Shown here piece after piece: positions 33,372-42,838 of a stretch of 64,000 bases of DNA. The translations under genes were made by a program, and so were the position numbers. Numbering within the stretch: the stretch's first letter is position 1; the number at the start of each line of letters is the position of its first letter. The notes below the pieces were generated by a model. The model searched no databases, was not told where the DNA came from, and was given only the letters and a program-made list of their open reading frames with translations. Source of the DNA: Fictibacillus arsenicus (GTDB taxonomy: Bacteria > Bacillota > Bacilli > Bacillales > Fictibacillaceae); NCBI RefSeq assembly GCF_001642935.1, contig NZ_CP016761.1, positions 558,001-622,000 of the forward strand, given 5' to 3'.

Positions 33372-34119
33372 TTGGAAAAGTCCCTTCGTCTTCTAAGTGG
33401 CCGGATCGGTTGATTTTTGTCTGGAGGTATTTTTCATTGAATTCAGAGATATCCCCCCAGATAGGAGTTCGGCCGGAAACAGGTAATCCGGCTCTCATAA
33501 GTGCTTCAAGTTTTTTAGGATTATTTGTAATCAAGGTAACAGGTTTTGTACGTAAAGCTTTTAAGACTTCAATCGCATCATCATAGTTTCTGGAATCATC
33601 AACAAAACCTAAGCTTTCATTAGCTTCTACAGTATCTTGTCCATTTTCTTGCAGGACATAAGCCATAGCTTTACTGAATAGTCCAATTCCGCGTCCTTCA
33701 TGGTTTGCCAGATAAAATAAAGCGCCTGTACCGTGCTCTGTGATCATTTTCATTGACTGTTTAAGCTGATAGCCGCAGTCACAGCGCTTGCTGCCGAAAA
33801 TATCTCCTGTATGACAGATGGAGTGCATACGAATGAGCGCATCTTCGCTGTATTCGAAGTCACCGTAAACTAATACACTTGATTGCTGATATTCGGCCAG
33901 ATTTGATGAAGACAATTTATTAATAATTTCTTCAAAGTTTTCGGTTTGCTCACAGCCCTCCAGCCAGCAGTACCATTTGAACACAACCGTTTCACCATAC
34001 AAATTAACAGGAAGGCGTATTGGTCCGACTAAATAGATGGCTCCCTCATCCTTTTTAATCACTTGTATTTTATCTTCTAAAATAGAAAGGACTTTTTCGT
34101 TGAAAGTGCTTTGTATCAT
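33358..34119 (-). CDS. Divergent GTP cyclohydrolase II-like protein
   Basis: 253 residues. The zinc/catalytic segment HSICHTGDIFGSKRCDCG matches GTP cyclohydrolase II, as do EGRGIGL and ITNNPKK. The usual RQEGRGIGL reads NHEGRGIGL, so the conserved Arg that contacts substrate is changed, and ~80 residues unlike RibA precede the domain. Together with ribD it could supply riboflavin precursors, or start a pathway to another pyrimidine product. RibBA at 59683 carries a canonical domain. No FMN riboswitch is seen upstream. Confidence 0.85.
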   Translation of the reverse strand: MIQSTFNEKVLSILEDKIQVIKKDEGAIYLVGPIRLPVNLYGETVVFKWYCWLEGCEQTENFEEIINKLSSSNLAEYQQSSVLVYGDFEYSEDALIRMHSICHTGDIFGSKRCDCGYQLKQSMKMITEHGTGALFYLANHEGRGIGLFSKAMAYVLQENGQDTVEANESLGFVDDSRNYDDAIEVLKALRTKPVTLITNNPKKLEALMRAGLPVSGRTPIWGDISEFNEKYLQTKINRSGHLEDEGTFPNEQS

Positions 34120-34279
34120 GTTATTTTCCCCTTTAGGTTTGCGTAATAAAACAATTCGAGTATAGGTCTATTTTATACTACATAATTCATTTGATAGAAG
34201 TGTTTTGCTCTTATTGGAAAAAAAAAGCATTGAATCTCCGTGTAAAGGTGATTCAAGCTATTATCGAAAAACATAGTTT

Positions 34280-34930
34280 TTAAGGAATATACACCGATTT
34301 TACATGATTCAGCTTAAAATAAACGGTTTCTCCATTAGCGTTAATTAATTCAATCAGGTTGCCTTTCCGATTTTTGAGTAATCCTATTTTATCTTGATCC
34401 TCACCCATATCGAAAACTGCAATTTTCCCTTCAAATTTCTTTATTTGCTCCTCAAATGAACGGCTAAGGGAAGGTACATCAGGCAGGTCAGAATGAACAG
34501 AGTAAGGGGATGTATTTTGTTCAAAAAGCGTCAGCCATTTCAGATGAGCCAGAGGAATATAAATAAGTTTATATACGGGAGAATAAAGTACTAAATAATC
34601 ACTTAGTATATTAATTATTGTTCCGTGAAGCGTTTTTTTTCCTAAAACGTGTATCTGAATGTACAAACCTTTAGCATTTGTTAAGATGCTGCGGTATGAA
34701 ATGGGTGCATCATCTTCTGAAAACGGCAGTACTGCAGGCTGTTTAATTTCCTGATTATCCTCTTCAGCAAGGACTGCCTTTTGGACATGTAAGAGAGGAA
34801 TATAGAAAAATGTTTGTCCATCAAAAAGTACTAAAATATCATTTCCAAAATCGGTCAGTATTCCTTTAAAACTATGTCCGGTTATTTTTAGTTTTATTTG
34901 TTTGTTTAACATGTGACTAAAATGATTCAA
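34280..34930 (-). CDS. DUF2642-like protein with three LSm-like repeats
   Basis: 216 residues from TTG 34930 after AGGAGAAG. Three tandem ~55-residue units share the pattern beta-G-x-(I/L)-x-G-x3-N-hydrophobic-...-(Y/F)-x-(I/L)-(P/N)-hxH-V: GHSFKGILTDFGNDILVLF, KTLHGTIINILSDYLVLY and DKIGLLKNRKGNLIELI. This looks like SH3/LSm barrels as in DUF2642 proteins, some of which are spore-coat associated. No signal peptide. Function unknown. Confidence 0.65.
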   Translation of the reverse strand: MNHFSHMLNKQIKLKITGHSFKGILTDFGNDILVLFDGQTFFYIPLLHVQKAVLAEEDNQEIKQPAVLPFSEDDAPISYRSILTNAKGLYIQIHVLGKKTLHGTIINILSDYLVLYSPVYKLIYIPLAHLKWLTLFEQNTSPYSVHSDLPDVPSLSRSFEEQIKKFEGKIAVFDMGEDQDKIGLLKNRKGNLIELINANGETVYFKLNHVKSVYIP

Positions 34931-34971
34931 TTTAATCTTCTCCTATAAATATTCATAAGTTTTACCAGACA

Positions 34972-36333
34972 TTAACTTAAGATAAAAATAAAATGTACCC
35001 ATGTATATAGCAATATCAGTGTTACTGCTAATGTAAGAGGTACTGCTATTAACGAAATCCGCAAATAGTCTTTCCACTTCATTTTAATTTTATTTTGTTT
35101 TAAAAGATGCATCCATATCAACGAAGCCAAAGTTCCAATCGGGAGTATTAATGCACCGATGTCACTGCCTGCTATACTAGCCAGATACATTGTTTTTAAA
35201 GTAATGGGATCCAGATTCATTTCTGTAAGTGTTATGGTGCCAATAAGCAATGCAGGGTGGTTATTAAAGAGGTTTGAAAGGATCGTAACCAGTCCTCCCA
35301 TTAATAAGGTTGCTTGGAACAGACCTTGTTCAACGATCGGTGTGCAAATTCTCAGGAGTAGATCGGTTAGTCCCGTATTATGAAGTCCGTAGATGATTAC
35401 ATACATAGAAAAAGCGAAGATAAAAATGTACCATGGGGTTTTCTTTATAATATCGATTGGGTTTGTTCTGAGATAGTACCATCTCCATATTAACAGGACT
35501 AATGAACCTAGGACTGCAATAAACTCAATTGGGATAGAAAAGTATGAAGCAATAAAGATTGAGCACCTGATTAGTAAAACAAACAGTAAAATCTTTAGCA
35601 TGAACTTTGTTCGCTGACGTTTTGTTTCAACAGATACCGTACCTTTAAGAGGGTGGAATTTCTTTGTGAAAAAGGATTGTTCAATATCATACGTCAAATT
35701 AGGAAGTTTTTTAGGCAGCCTCTTTTTCACGAGAAAATACATCAGATAAGACATGAATAGTAAGCCTAGCGTAGCCGGCACAATCATCATCGCTGTATAC
35801 ATATAAAGGGTCATGTCTACTATTTTTAAAGAGATTAGATTTACAATGTTACTTACCCCAATTGGAGTGCTCGATGCTGTTGCAGTAAGAGCACCAGTTA
35901 ACAGATAGGGTATTTGCTGGTGAGGTTTTAACCTGAAATTTTTGAGAAGCAGAATTAATATCGGAGTGGTTATTAAAATACTTCCGTCATTATTAAATAA
36001 AAGGGTCATTAGAAAACATAAAAGTTGGATGTACCAATATAGACGGTATCCTGATCCTTTAGATAGAATAGCAAGACGGGAAGCTGACCAATGAAAAAAA
36101 CCAAAGCTTTCAAGAATAACTGCCATGACAATGGTTGAGATAATGGTAATCGATGCTCCGCCAATCTTATGAAGGATTTCAAGTACATCAGCTTGAGTCA
36201 CTATGCCTGTAATAAGTATGATACAGGCTCCGATTGCTGCTGGCCAAGCCTCGTTGATGCCTTTTGGTCTCCAAAATATAACTAACATAGTCATAAGGAA
36301 GACGAAAACGGAAATCATGATGTGAAGATTCAT
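34972..36333 (-). CDS. ArsB/NhaD-superfamily permease, second copy
   Basis: 453 residues, about 12 membrane segments, with the same landmarks as ArsB at 7407: LFNNDGSILITTPI, LSNLFNNHPALLIG, GSDIGALILPIGTLASLIWMH. It is not next to any ArsR or ArsC gene, and the sequence has diverged well beyond a recent duplicate. Cargo could be arsenite or another anion. ATG after GACGAAG. The 286-base gap to the GH18 gene shows nothing I can support beyond promoter-like AT-rich DNA. Confidence 0.83.
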   Translation of the reverse strand: MNLHIMISVFVFLMTMLVIFWRPKGINEAWPAAIGACIILITGIVTQADVLEILHKIGGASITIISTIVMAVILESFGFFHWSASRLAILSKGSGYRLYWYIQLLCFLMTLLFNNDGSILITTPILILLLKNFRLKPHQQIPYLLTGALTATASSTPIGVSNIVNLISLKIVDMTLYMYTAMMIVPATLGLLFMSYLMYFLVKKRLPKKLPNLTYDIEQSFFTKKFHPLKGTVSVETKRQRTKFMLKILLFVLLIRCSIFIASYFSIPIEFIAVLGSLVLLIWRWYYLRTNPIDIIKKTPWYIFIFAFSMYVIIYGLHNTGLTDLLLRICTPIVEQGLFQATLLMGGLVTILSNLFNNHPALLIGTITLTEMNLDPITLKTMYLASIAGSDIGALILPIGTLASLIWMHLLKQNKIKMKWKDYLRISLIAVPLTLAVTLILLYTWVHFIFILS

Positions 36334-36619
36334 TGACGTTCTTCGTCCCTTCTTCTTTTTAATATCATCAAGTAAATACTTGTCCTACATTATATGAAAA
36401 ACAATCACTGGCGACTGTATACTAGACTATAAAAATAAAAATGGTCATTTCGTCTAACTAGAATTTGTTAGTTATCTGACCAAATACGTTTAGTACGCAA
36501 TGAATTCTAATAGACAGGAGCGGAGAAACATACCTCTTTTCCACTAAGTACCTGTTCAGTTCCACTCAATCAGACGGTAATCTAAATTAGTAGTTAAATA
36601 GATTCATCTGGAGGGAACT

Positions 36620-38113
36620 GTGAATAAATTTGTTTTTGTTTTAACGATTGGTTTTATTCTATCTATTAACGGTGCAAAAACTTCATATGCAGCAGATACA
36701 ATGACAGTTGGTACTGTTTCAGCGGATAAAGCATCTATATATGAAAAGTCTAAATTAAATTCAAATATAGTAAAGAATCTCGTAAAGGGTGAGGAATATC
36801 CGATCCTTGAAAAAAAGGACGCTTCTCCTTCAGCTCAGGTACATACTGTTAAGGATGGAGATACGTATTCTCTCATCGCAAAACAATATGGAATTACCGT
36901 CAGTGAGCTGCAAGGTGTAAACCATTTATTAGGTACACGACTATATATCGGGCAGCGGCTTATGATTCCACAAGAGATGCAGAGTCATCGCATAGACATA
37001 AATGATTCATTATGGAAGATTGCAAGACACTATCATGTTTCCTCAGATACCTTAATAAAACATAATGGTTTAAAGGCGATTATTCTTGAAACTGGAAATG
37101 AGCTGAAGATTCCATCAGGTTTTTACAAGGTACAGCTTTTAGGGAGAAAAACAGGGTGGATTCCTAAATCAAATGTTGATATTAAGGAAGTAAATCGTTT
37201 TAACCTAGGCTGGAAATATAACGGAACAAGCGCTTCTTATAAGAAGCAGCTGAAGATAGATGGGTTAAATGTAGTCTCACCAAGGTGGTATACAATAAGC
37301 AATACAGAATTAGTCAGCATAAATGCAAATGAAGGGTATGCCAAAGCCGCTGCCGAAGCAGGAAAACAAGTGTGGCCTCTCTTTGGTAATAAGTTCGATC
37401 CGGAGCTGACAGACTTCATGCTTTCAGATCCTGATAAACGCCATAAAGTGATTGAAGTGATAAAAAATTCTCTGCTCCGTACAAAGAGTCAAGGAATTAA
37501 TGTGGATTTTGAAAACATTGATCCTAAGAATAAACAAGATTATGTGTTATTTATTCACGAATTTAAAACGGCACTTGAACCATACAATATTGTTGTTTCC
37601 GTTGATGTGAGCAGGGAGAATGCAGATCCGTTCTGGTCTGGCAGTTTGGATAGAGCAGGCCTCGGAAAAGCGGCTGATTATATTGTTATGATGGGATATG
37701 ACGAACATTGGGCAAGCAGTCCAAAAGCGGGTTCTGTTGCGTCTATTGCTTGGACGCGTGAAGGAATTAAGCTTTTAATGAAGGAAGTTCCTTCTCATAA
37801 AATTGTGTTGGGAGTACCGTTCTATACACGTGAATGGATCACAAACGCTAACGGGCAAGTAAGGAGCATCGACAGAACAATACTTGAAACAGATAAGCTG
37901 ATTCAGGAAAAAGGACTTGTGAAAAAGTGGGATTGGAAGACATCACAAAACTATGTGGAATTTATGGAAAATGGCGAAAAACACAAGATCTGGGTGGAGG
38001 ATAGAGATTCCATGAAACTTCGCTATGACCTTGTGGAGAAGTATCACTTGAGGGGAACGGCTGCCTGGTATGTAGGCGGAGCCTCGGAAGATATTTGGAA
38101 CATTTTAAAATAG
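36620..38113 (+). CDS. Secreted LysM-GH18 glycosidase (spore cortex/coat lytic type)
   Basis: 497 residues, GTG start after GGAGGG. Signal peptide to ~AKTSYAAD; SH3-like region (~28-70); LysM 1 (~74-117, VHTVKDGDTYSLIAKQYGIT); LysM 2 (~120-160, HRIDINDSLWKIARHYHVS). The GH18 barrel (~190-497) has catalytic Glu in INVDFENID. Relatives SleL/YaaH act as N-acetylglucosaminidases on spore cortex fragments, and the LysM pair tethers them to peptidoglycan. Unlike YaaH it has a clear export signal and SH3-like segment, so a wall role in growing cells is possible. Confidence 0.88.
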   Translation: MNKFVFVLTIGFILSINGAKTSYAADTMTVGTVSADKASIYEKSKLNSNIVKNLVKGEEYPILEKKDASPSAQVHTVKDGDTYSLIAKQYGITVSELQGVNHLLGTRLYIGQRLMIPQEMQSHRIDINDSLWKIARHYHVSSDTLIKHNGLKAIILETGNELKIPSGFYKVQLLGRKTGWIPKSNVDIKEVNRFNLGWKYNGTSASYKKQLKIDGLNVVSPRWYTISNTELVSINANEGYAKAAAEAGKQVWPLFGNKFDPELTDFMLSDPDKRHKVIEVIKNSLLRTKSQGINVDFENIDPKNKQDYVLFIHEFKTALEPYNIVVSVDVSRENADPFWSGSLDRAGLGKAADYIVMMGYDEHWASSPKAGSVASIAWTREGIKLLMKEVPSHKIVLGVPFYTREWITNANGQVRSIDRTILETDKLIQEKGLVKKWDWKTSQNYVEFMENGEKHKIWVEDRDSMKLRYDLVEKYHLRGTAAWYVGGASEDIWNILK

Positions 38114-38128
38114 AGAAAGATTATATTG

Positions 38129-38164
38129 AAGCTGACTTTTTTTAGGGAAAGTCAGCTTTTTTTA
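38129..38164 (+). terminator. Terminator of the GH18 gene
   Basis: AAGCTGACTTT / AAAGTCAGCTT stem with TTTTTTT. Confidence 0.92.
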
Positions 38165-38205
38165 TGATTAATTTGGGTTTTATTGGAAAGGTGTGTGATG
38201 GTGAG

Positions 38206-38284
38206 TCATTTTTATGTAATCTGCTCATTTTTTATATGATGAAGTGCGTTTTTTATGTGATTCTTTTCTGTTTTTATGTGATCG
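38206..38284 (+). repeat. Array of TTTTTATGTGAT-type repeats, 20-21 bp period
   Basis: Four units (ATG at 38214, 38234 as ATATGAT, 38255, 38276), each led by a T-run. Spacings are 20, 21 and 21 bases, two helical turns. Lies between the GH18 terminator and the ECF sigma promoter. Confidence 0.7.
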
Positions 38285-38363
38285 GGAGGATGTTCGATGA
38301 AATGAGTCCCATACGGCAACAAAATTACGCTAAAATAAAAAATGGAAATAAATTCATATGTTA

Positions 38364-38392
38364 TGCAACTTTTTATAATGGGTCTCCGTCTA
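38364..38392 (+). promoter_or_regulatory. ECF-type promoter, probable autoregulation
   Basis: TGCAAC (38364-38369), 17 bases, CGTCTA (38387-38392). This fits the AAC/CGTC pattern of Bacillus ECF sigma factors, 32 bases before the sigma gene's start. Confidence 0.7.
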
Positions 38393-38424
38393 ACAAACGA
38401 TTAATACTTGGGAGGGCGACATAT

Positions 38425-38976
38425 GTGGTAAAGAGCAATACGGCCGTAAAAGAGTATCCACAAAGTGAGATTGATCAATTAAATTACCTTATGGATGAAT
38501 ACGGTGAAGAAATCAAAAGATTAGCGTTCACGTACACAAAGAACTGGCAGCAGGCTGAAGATATAACACAAGAGATTTTCATAAGCGCTTATAATCACAT
38601 AAGTGATTTTCGGGAACAATCAACAATTAAAACGTGGATTTACCGAATCGCGATAAATAAATGCAAAGATTATGTGCGAAGCTGGCATTACACGAAAGCG
38701 TTATTAACCAACACGTTTTATCAAAAATCAAATAGTTTGTCACCAGAAGAAGAATATCTAGAATTCGAGCAAAAAGAACAGATAAGCAAATTGATTCTTG
38801 AGCTGCCGATTAAGTATAGAGAAGTCATTATCTTATATTACTTTAAAGAGTTTTCTTTAGAAGAAATTGCTGCAGCTTTAGACAGCAATCTAAATACTGT
38901 TAAATCCCGTTTGAGAAGAGCGAAAAAAAATCTGGAAACCAAAATGGAAAAGGAAGGAGGGGGTTACAATGGATAA
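38425..38976 (+). CDS. ECF-family RNA polymerase sigma factor
   Basis: 183 residues from GTG 38425, eight bases after GGAGGG; the frame is open further upstream but crosses the ECF promoter. Region 2 (~25-90: FTYTKNWQQAEDITQEIFIS, STIKTWIYRIAINKCKDY) and region 4 (~120-175: LPIKYREVIILYYFKEFSLE) are intact. The downstream membrane protein overlaps by eight bases and is its likely anti-sigma factor. The closest known types are SigV/SigM/SigW; the regulon cannot be read from here. Confidence 0.93.
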   Translation: MVKSNTAVKEYPQSEIDQLNYLMDEYGEEIKRLAFTYTKNWQQAEDITQEIFISAYNHISDFREQSTIKTWIYRIAINKCKDYVRSWHYTKALLTNTFYQKSNSLSPEEEYLEFEQKEQISKLILELPIKYREVIILYYFKEFSLEEIAAALDSNLNTVKSRLRRAKKNLETKMEKEGGGYNG

Positions 38977-40078
38977 AATGCTCAAAGAAATGAAAGGCGA
39001 CTTTGAGAATTATTTGAATGAAGATAAGGTCTTCACAGAACAAGAAAAGAGAAGGATTATAAATCAAATGAGATATTCAAGTGCAGAAAACAAGAGACAG
39101 ATGGTTTTTCCAAAAGTCATTAGTTCGGTTACATTGGTATCTCTTTGTGCTTTAATCGTTTTTCTAGTCTTAAACTTCACTGATGCAGGCGAAAAAAGTC
39201 AGCCTGCTGATCTACATAAAGATAAAACGGTTATTAAAAAAGATCCTGTGGAAAAAGAAAATCCCGTAAAAACCCTCCCAAAATACAGTGATAAAGAAAT
39301 ATCGGATAAAGTAAACTTGCTTCAAAGCAATATTGTGATGGGCATGGCTGAAGAAGAAGTTATTAATCTTTTAGGAAATGATTATGTGGAAATTGATAAC
39401 TCTGATAGCGAAAGCGGCTCTGTTAAACAAATAGGCTATAATTTCTTAGTCAGTGATTCAGCTGATCAGCTCAAAATCTCACCAGAAATTGCTGTTGAGA
39501 GTATTCATAATAGGGAGATTGGAATTCAGTTCTATGTCGGTCTTTCAAATCAATACGAAGTGCTTTGGACGACAACAAATTTTGCAGAAGGTGATTCTGT
39601 AATTATGATATCGAATGGAATAAATGGTCGTAAAACTGAGAAAATATACCCTGATACTCACTTGGATGTGATCAGATTTACATTAACACCAGCAGAAGAA
39701 GTTATTTATCAGAAATTCTTGCAAGACCTCGATGAGCAACATCTTAAAGGCTTAAATCCGGTTAGCATTTCTAAGCTATATGTTCAAGCTCAATTAGATA
39801 AAAGATACAATGCAGTTTATGCCCTTTACACTGATCGGGAAGGATATGTCCAATGGACAAAGGAAGATGATGAAAGAATACCTGAGTCTGACCGGGGCAC
39901 AATCATTAATACATTAACAACTTATAATAATATAGATTCAGGAAACTTTATTCCAGACGGGGATCATAATGGATATATTGAGTATGAAGCAAGTCAGAAT
40001 GCTGATGCTAAATCTGGTTTTAAAATGGTAAAAGATGAGGACGGGATATGGAACGTTTCATTTATGCCGATTCAATAA
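38969..40078 (+). CDS. Membrane-bound anti-sigma factor
   Basis: 369 residues. A cytosolic N-terminal region of ~45 residues binds sigma, one membrane segment follows (~47-67, VISSVTLVSLCALIVFLVLN), then a large extracytoplasmic domain of ~300 residues that is acidic and not recognised. ATG overlaps the sigma gene and follows GGAGGGGG. The short N-terminal part lacks the HxxxCxxC zinc motif, so it is not a ZAS-type anti-sigma factor; assignment rests on coupling and topology. Confidence 0.8.
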   Translation: MDKMLKEMKGDFENYLNEDKVFTEQEKRRIINQMRYSSAENKRQMVFPKVISSVTLVSLCALIVFLVLNFTDAGEKSQPADLHKDKTVIKKDPVEKENPVKTLPKYSDKEISDKVNLLQSNIVMGMAEEEVINLLGNDYVEIDNSDSESGSVKQIGYNFLVSDSADQLKISPEIAVESIHNREIGIQFYVGLSNQYEVLWTTTNFAEGDSVIMISNGINGRKTEKIYPDTHLDVIRFTLTPAEEVIYQKFLQDLDEQHLKGLNPVSISKLYVQAQLDKRYNAVYALYTDREGYVQWTKEDDERIPESDRGTIINTLTTYNNIDSGNFIPDGDHNGYIEYEASQNADAKSGFKMVKDEDGIWNVSFMPIQ

Positions 40079-40081
40079 AAC

Positions 40082-40116
40082 AAAGAGCTAACCAAATTAA
40101 TCGGTTAGCTCTTTTT
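40082..40116. terminator. Bidirectional terminator
   Basis: AAAGAGCTAACC / GGTTAGCTCTTT stem with flanking A and T runs, between the anti-sigma gene and a small minus-strand gene. Confidence 0.9.
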
Positions 40117-40264
40117 AAAGAAGTTTGCTTATTACAATCACTACGATGCCGATAAGGGTTAAGCTGTAATTATGAACAAGATTGTTTTCCTCAGTTGTAT
40201 CAACATGAGGACTGAATAGCTCATCAAAGGCTTTTTTTCGGAGACCGGTTTCATGGATAAACAT
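40115..40264 (-). CDS. 49-residue membrane protein
   Basis: Starts ATG 40264 after AAGGAAGCGAAG. Begins MFIHETGLRKKAFDELFSPH, has a soluble acidic middle and ends in one membrane segment (YSLTLIGIVVIVISKLL) before the stop. Tail-anchored topology. No family recognised. Convergent with the anti-sigma gene and sharing its terminator. Confidence 0.55.
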   Translation of the reverse strand: MFIHETGLRKKAFDELFSPHVDTTEENNLVHNYSLTLIGIVVIVISKLL

Positions 40265-40435
40265 GATACTTCGCTTCCTTCCCTATTGAAATCGCTTTCA
40301 TACTTCCATTATAAAGAAATTTAATATTAAAATCAAAATATTCTAAAAATTTATCTTGTTTTGTTAGAGATGGTTTTTGTCGTTAGAGTTACTCACCACT
40401 TTTGCTTTATCTGACAATCCTTTGTTTTTATCCAT

Positions 40436-40472
40436 AAAAAAAGGAGTACACGTTAAAGTGTATCCTTTTTCC
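40436..40472 (-). terminator. Terminator of sulP
   Basis: GGAtACAC-type stem: AAAAAGGAGTACAC / GTGTATCCTTTTT with a bulge; on the minus strand it ends in TTTTTTT. Confidence 0.8.
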
Positions 40473-40482
40473 GTACAATTAT

Positions 40483-41955
40483 TTAATGAACTGAAATGTT
40501 AGCATTTGCTTTATCGTGGACAGCCAGTTTTTTTACTAAAACTGAGCTTTCTTCGTTTAACCCTGTAATCTCTACATTTACATTATTCTGGCGATATTTC
40601 ATAACTACCTTATCAATAGCACCGACTGCTGAATCATCCCAAAGGTGAGACTGTGTTAGGTCAATGACTACAGACTTTACATCCTCAGAAAAGTCAAAAT
40701 GGGAAACGAAATCTGTCACGGATGCAAAGAATAGTTGTCCTTTAACAAAATATGTTTTTTTGTTTAAAGCATCATCCATATGCGATTGAATTTCAACTTT
40801 TGAGATTTTAGCGGCAAAGAATAATGCACTAAGAATTACACCTGCCAGCACACCTTTTGATAAATCATGTGTTAATACTACTGTTACCACAGTAACAATC
40901 ATCACTGCTGCATCTGTTTTAGGCATAACGTGCAGTTTAGTTAGTGAAGACCAATCAAATGTGCCGATCGAAACCATGATCATAACACCCACTAATGCAG
41001 CCATAGGAATCTGAACTAAAACATCATTTAATAAAATAATCAGAACCATTAAGAAAGCGCCGGCTACAAAAGTAGATAGACGTCCTCGTCCACCAGATTT
41101 TACATTAATAACGGATTGCCCGATCATCGCACAGCCAGCCATGCCTCCAAAGAATCCTGCCACAATGTTGGCAATACCTTGTCCTTTTGCTTCTTTATTT
41201 TTATCACTTTCCGTATCAGTCATATCATCAACGATTTGAGCAGTTAGTAATGATTCCAATAATCCAACAAGAGCTAATGCAAATGAGTAAGGAAAAATAA
41301 TTTGCAGTGTTTCAAATGTTAATGGGATATCTGGAATTAAGAACATTGGAAGAGCTTGTGTTAATTCACCCATATCTCCAACTGTTCGTACTGAAGATCC
41401 TGACATCACTGCGATAATTGTAATAACGATGATCGCAATTAACGGTGAAGGAACTGCTTTCGTAATTCTAGGAAATAAATAAATGATAGCCAAAGCACCA
41501 GCGACCATTGCATACATAATCCATGATTCTCCAATGAAATGAGGGAGCTGCGCCATGAAAATTAAAATAGCTAATGCGTTAACAAAGCCGATCATAACTG
41601 AGCGCGGTACAAACTTCATATACTTTCCGAGCTTAAGAAGTCCTATAATAATTTGAATAACCCCTGTTAAAATCGTAGCCGCCAATAGATATTTTAATCC
41701 ATGATCTGCTACTAACGCTACCATCAATAATGCCATTGCACCTGTAGCAGCGGATATCATACCTGGTCTTCCGCCAACGAATGCAATTACAACTGCAATA
41801 CAAAATGAGGCATATAAGCCCACCATCGGGTCTACACCTGCAATGATTGAGAAAGCAATCCCTTCTGGAATCAAGGCTAATGCCACAACGATACCAGCAA
41901 GAACATCTCCACGTATGTTCCCGAACCACTCCTGTTTAATTGTCTGTAAATCCAA
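40483..41955 (-). CDS. SulP-family anion transporter with STAS domain
   Basis: 490 residues from TTG 41955 (GAGAGGTG upstream; the in-frame GTG at 41964 lies in that ribosome site). About 11-14 membrane segments with the SulP signature [17 protein letters not shown] and [25 protein letters not shown], and a C-terminal STAS domain (~390-485, [21 protein letters not shown]). Carries sulfate, bicarbonate or another anion. Monocistronic. The 339-base stretch from 41965 to 42303 shows promoter-like AT-rich DNA and one weak hairpin at ~42250-42277. Confidence 0.9.
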   Translation of the reverse strand: MDLQTIKQEWFGNIRGDVLAGIVVALALIPEGIAFSIIAGVDPMVGLYASFCIAVVIAFVGGRPGMISAATGAMALLMVALVADHGLKYLLAATILTGVIQIIIGLLKLGKYMKFVPRSVMIGFVNALAILIFMAQLPHFIGESWIMYAMVAGALAIIYLFPRITKAVPSPLIAIIVITIIAVMSGSSVRTVGDMGELTQALPMFLIPDIPLTFETLQIIFPYSFALALVGLLESLLTAQIVDDMTDTESDKNKEAKGQGIANIVAGFFGGMAGCAMIGQSVINVKSGGRGRLSTFVAGAFLMVLIILLNDVLVQIPMAALVGVMIMVSIGTFDWSSLTKLHVMPKTDAAVMIVTVVTVVLTHDLSKGVLAGVILSALFFAAKISKVEIQSHMDDALNKKTYFVKGQLFFASVTDFVSHFDFSEDVKSVVIDLTQSHLWDDSAVGAIDKVVMKYRQNNVNVEITGLNEESSVLVKKLAVHDKANANISVH

Positions 41956-42303
41956 AAAATACACCTCTCTCTTTTATATGAAAACTGTTTTTTGACTTTC
42001 AACTCTCATGAAAGTCTGGCCGATGTCAACGCGTTCGATTATACCACGTTAAGTAATAATTAGGTAATGAAATGTAAGCGCATATATTAGGTTTTTTTTA
42101 TTTTCATATTAATAGGAGAAAAATACATTTTTGAATATTTAAGAGGAGAAAAGGAGAAAAGAGCCGAAATAAAAAATATCAGTTTGTCGAAAAGCCTATA
42201 AGTTAGTAAATACAGCTTGGAAAGACAAATTAGGCTTAGAAATAAAAAAACAGCTTATAAATAATTTAAAGCTGTAAAAATAACTAAAAAATGAGGTGTA
42301 ACC

Positions 42304-42822
42304 ATGGACAAAATGCCATCAACCTACGAATATGCAGATTATTATGCTTCTTATGTAAAATTAGTTCCGCAGGGTGATATTATCCAGATCTTAAGGGAAC
42401 AAATGAAAGAAACATTCGCCTTGCTCAGCACACTAACTGAACCGCAAAGTGAATACAGATATGCGGCGGGAAAGTGGAGTATAAAAGAAGTCATCGGACA
42501 TATTACTGACACAGAGAGAATAATGAGCTATAGGCTTCTTTCTATAGCAAGAGGAGAAAGAGCATCTCTTCCAGGCTATGATGAGAATGAATATGTAGCG
42601 GAGGCTAATTTTGATAAACAATCGCTAAAAGATCTCCTGGATCACTTTGCGTGTGTCCGCCAGTCTACCATTCATCTCATTAAGAGCTTAAGTGGCGAAT
42701 CACTTTCACGCAGAGGAACTGCAAATAATAGTGAAGTAACAGCTCAAGCATTGATCACGATTATCGCTGGTCATGAATTGCATCACCGAAAGATTATTCA
42801 AGAACGATATTTGAACCTCTAA
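42304..42822 (+). CDS. DinB/YfiT-like metal-binding protein
   Basis: 172 residues, four-helix DinB fold with the three His metal ligands in VIGHITDTERI and GHELHHRKII. Members act as thiol transferases or metal hydrolases; the substrate is unknown. ATG after GAGGTG. Its stop is followed directly by a TTAAAC palindrome and a terminator. Confidence 0.88.
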   Translation: MDKMPSTYEYADYYASYVKLVPQGDIIQILREQMKETFALLSTLTEPQSEYRYAAGKWSIKEVIGHITDTERIMSYRLLSIARGERASLPGYDENEYVAEANFDKQSLKDLLDHFACVRQSTIHLIKSLSGESLSRRGTANNSEVTAQALITIIAGHELHHRKIIQERYLNL

Positions 42823-42838
42823 TTAAACAAACGTTTAA
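42823..42838. repeat. TTAAAC-N4-GTTTAA palindrome, copy 6
   Basis: TTAAACAAACGTTTAA, beginning on the base after the dinB-like stop. Confidence 0.92.

Noticed and set aside
38164-38424. Longer sigma-factor N-terminus
   Set aside because: It would cross the phased repeat array and the ECF promoter and has no similarity to sigma proteins.
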